From Rhodospirillaceae bacterium (lineage in GTDB: Bacteria > Pseudomonadota > Alphaproteobacteria > MPNO01 > UBA2964): a stretch of DNA of 8,107 bases. A program made the position numbers and the translations under genes. Shown in pieces: positions 7,101 through 8,107 of the stretch. The stretch covers positions 10,056 to 18,162 of the forward strand of contig PBOV01000069.1 of NCBI GenBank assembly GCA_002724505.1, in the 5' to 3' direction. Within the stretch, counting starts at the first letter, position 1; each line of letters starts with the position of its first letter. The notes under the pieces were generated by a model. The model had not been told where the DNA came from. It searched no databases and saw only the letters and a program-made list of their open reading frames with translations.

Positions 7101-7124
7101 TACTCCATTCCGTTAAACGATCAA
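7097..7124 (-). promoter_or_regulatory. Sigma70-like promoter for prpDBC
   Basis: On the minus strand, TTGATC (7124-7119) and TATGAT (7102-7097) are separated by 16 bases. This is the best -35/-10 pair seen in the window. It predicts transcription starting around 7090 and a leader of about 30 bases before the prpD ATG. Confidence 0.6.
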
Positions 7125-7226
7125 CGAGGCCTATTAAAAAGCTTTACCTTCGACATTCCCCGCTATTGCTCCAACGTATCCTCTGTGATGTGATGGTGTT
7201 AAATCACGGTTCAGAAAGCCCAGTTT
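7125..7226 (+). promoter_or_regulatory. Upstream region of NIPSNAP copy 2
   Basis: This is the plus-strand half of the divergent prpD/NIPSNAP region. A weak sigma70-like pair is possible: TTGCTC at 7166-7171 and TGTGAT at 7189-7194, spacing 17. A short inverted repeat, GTGAT at 7190-7194 with ATCAC at 7203-7207, lies between it and the gene. Neither is strong. Confidence 0.25.
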
Positions 7227-7547
7227 ATGATAATTGAAGAACGTATCTATACACTCCATCCCGGAAAGGTTCCGGTGTATATGAAGTATTATCAGGATGA
7301 AGGGTTAGCTATTCAGCAAGCAATCCTCGGAAATCTAATAGCCTGGCATTACACTGACTTCGGGCCGCAAAACCAGATAATTCATATGTGGAGTTATGAT
7401 TCTTACGCCGATCGGGACGAACGTCGAGGAAAACTCGCTGAAAGCCCAGAGTGGAAAGCCTTTTTACCTAAAATTCTTCCACTTATCATTCGACAGGAAA
7501 ACAAATCACTTATTCCCGCCCCCTGGTCACCCACAGCCCATCCCTGA
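7227..7547 (+). CDS. NIPSNAP family protein (copy 2)
   Basis: A 106-residue single-domain NIPSNAP protein and a paralogue of the one at 2095-2409. It opens M-I-I-E-E-R-I-Y-T-L-H-P-G-K, keeps the central I-I-H-M-W-S-Y-D-S-Y-A-D-R-D-E-R-R, and ends L-P-L-I-I-R-Q-E-N-K-S-L-I-P-A-P. The two align without gaps over their whole shared length with about half the residues identical. No signal peptide or membrane segment is visible. ATG 7227 aligns exactly with the start of copy 1; the only Shine-Dalgarno candidate is the weak AGAAAG at 7213-7218. It is divergent from prpDBC and 122 bases upstream of the ThDP enzyme. The function of bacterial NIPSNAPs is not well established, so none is assigned. Confidence 0.9.
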   Translation: MIIEERIYTLHPGKVPVYMKYYQDEGLAIQQAILGNLIAWHYTDFGPQNQIIHMWSYDSYADRDERRGKLAESPEWKAFLPKILPLIIRQENKSLIPAPWSPTAHP

Positions 7548-7669
7548 TATAGCCAAAGCTCTTCGTGAATATCAGGTTAACAAAGGTCGAAATTTATATG
7601 GGAAACTGAGCATGTACCAAAACTGGAAGGTAAACGTTATACCTTATCTATTGGAAACCTTATAACATT
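7548..7669 (+). promoter_or_regulatory. Intergenic stretch before the ThDP enzyme, with a near-palindrome
   Basis: This 122-base stretch contains AAGGTA (7627-7632) and TACCTT (7640-7645), perfect inverted complements 7 bases apart, with AACGTT nested between them. It ends 24 bases before the ATG at 7670 and could be a regulator site. No convincing -35/-10 pair and no terminator with a U-tract were found, so read-through from the NIPSNAP gene is equally possible. Confidence 0.25.
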
Positions 7670-8107
7670 ATGACTAACAATATAAATCTGCGCACTGGCG
7701 GCCAAATCCTCGTCGATCAACTACGAATTCACGGGGCTGATACCATTTTTTGTGTACCCGGTGAGAGCTACCTGGCTACGCTGGATGCACTCTTTGATTT
7801 TCAAAATGAAATAAAGTTGGTTGTCTGCCGGCAGGAAGGTGGCGCGGCCTATATGGCCGAGGCCTATGGCAAGTTAACCGGCAGACCGGGTATCTGCTTT
7901 GTGACCCGCGGTCCCGGGGCTACAAATGCGAGTTTAGGTATCCATACGGCGCACCAGGACTCTTCTCCAGTAATTTTATTAGTTGGCCAGGTTGGTCGGG
8001 CCATGATGGATCGAGAGGCATTTCAAGAGGTAAATTTTCGTGAGATGTACGCGCCTTTATCAAAATGGGTAACGCAAATAGATGACCCTAACCGAATTCC
8101 AGAAGTT
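7670..8107 (+). CDS. Thiamine-diphosphate-dependent enzyme, acetolactate synthase superfamily (3'-truncated)
   Basis: The first 146 residues of a ThDP-dependent enzyme of the IlvB/acetolactate synthase type, cut by the window end. What is present is the N-terminal pyrimidine-binding domain: R-T-G-G-Q-I-L-V-D-Q-L near the start, F-C-V-P-G-E-S-Y (27-34), and R-Q-E56-G-G-A-A-Y-M-A-E-A-Y-G, whose Glu activates the cofactor. V-T-R-G-P-G-A-T-N-A (78-87) and D-S-S-P-V-I-L-L-V-G-Q-V (97-108) follow. Full members run about 550 residues, so the cofactor-diphosphate domain and substrate pocket are missing. Family activities include acetolactate synthesis, sulfoacetaldehyde acetyltransfer, oxalyl-CoA or 2-oxoacid decarboxylation and related carboligations; the visible part does not decide. 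ATG 7670 is chosen because the next residues match the family start; the nearest purine-rich site is a weak GGAAA at 7653-7657. Confidence 0.9.
   Translation, partial: MTNNINLRTGGQILVDQLRIHGADTIFCVPGESYLATLDALFDFQNEIKLVVCRQEGGAAYMAEAYGKLTGRPGICFVTRGPGATNASLGIHTAHQDSSPVILLVGQVGRAMMDREAFQEVNFREMYAPLSKWVTQIDDPNRIPEV

Noticed and set aside
7396..7665. Plus-strand ORF of 89 codons running from inside NIPSNAP copy 2 into the gap before the ThDP enzyme
   Set aside because: Most of it is an out-of-frame shadow of the NIPSNAP gene. The unique tail resembles no family I know, and there is no credible start signal.

Overview
The window looks like a piece of chromosome from a Gram-negative bacterium, most likely an alphaproteobacterium and quite possibly a marine one. 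This is inferred from the style of the proteins (alanine dehydrogenase, EamA permease, PrpD/PrpB/PrpC, NIPSNAP and SDR proteins) and from a moderate, rather AT-leaning base composition. The taxon is not proven by anything seen here. Nearly all of the window is coding. No tRNA, rRNA, CRISPR array or mobile element was recognised, and no gene-free stretch exceeds about 170 bases.

Layout. (1) 1-579, plus strand: the C-terminal half of alanine dehydrogenase, cut by the window edge. (2) 638-2409, minus strand: a compact likely operon read NIPSNAP protein -> SDR oxidoreductase -> DsbA/FrnE-family thiol oxidoreductase. A 12-bp hairpin separates it from the convergent alanine dehydrogenase gene. (3) 2570-3487, plus strand: an EamA/DMT-type permease with a TTG start. 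(4) 3510-7059, minus strand: a tightly packed methylcitrate-cycle operon read prpD -> prpB -> prpC, with a good sigma70-like promoter upstream of prpD. (5) 7227-8107, plus strand: a second NIPSNAP protein, then the N-terminal part of a thiamine-diphosphate-dependent enzyme of the acetolactate synthase superfamily, cut by the window end.

The most notable feature is the DsbA/FrnE gene. Its frame runs from a well-placed ATG (1256-1258, with an AGGAG Shine-Dalgarno) through an in-frame TGA at 1211-1213 to a TAG at 638-640. The TGA sits exactly where the first cysteine of the CPWC redox motif belongs, giving U-P-W-C. Directly downstream the mRNA can form a hairpin with the hallmarks of a bacterial SECIS element. 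The loop starts 20 nt after the UGA, a G is the second loop base, and a U-containing bulge lies on the 5' side. The gene is therefore best read as a selenoprotein. Ordinary gene calling would start it at the GTG at 1189 and lose the catalytic motif.

How the genes work together. PrpD, PrpB and PrpC would convert propionyl-CoA plus oxaloacetate to pyruvate plus succinate. The NIPSNAP proteins, the SDR and the ThDP enzyme look like parts of catabolic pathways whose substrates cannot be read from the sequence. The two NIPSNAP proteins are about half identical and sit at the heads of two different transcription units.
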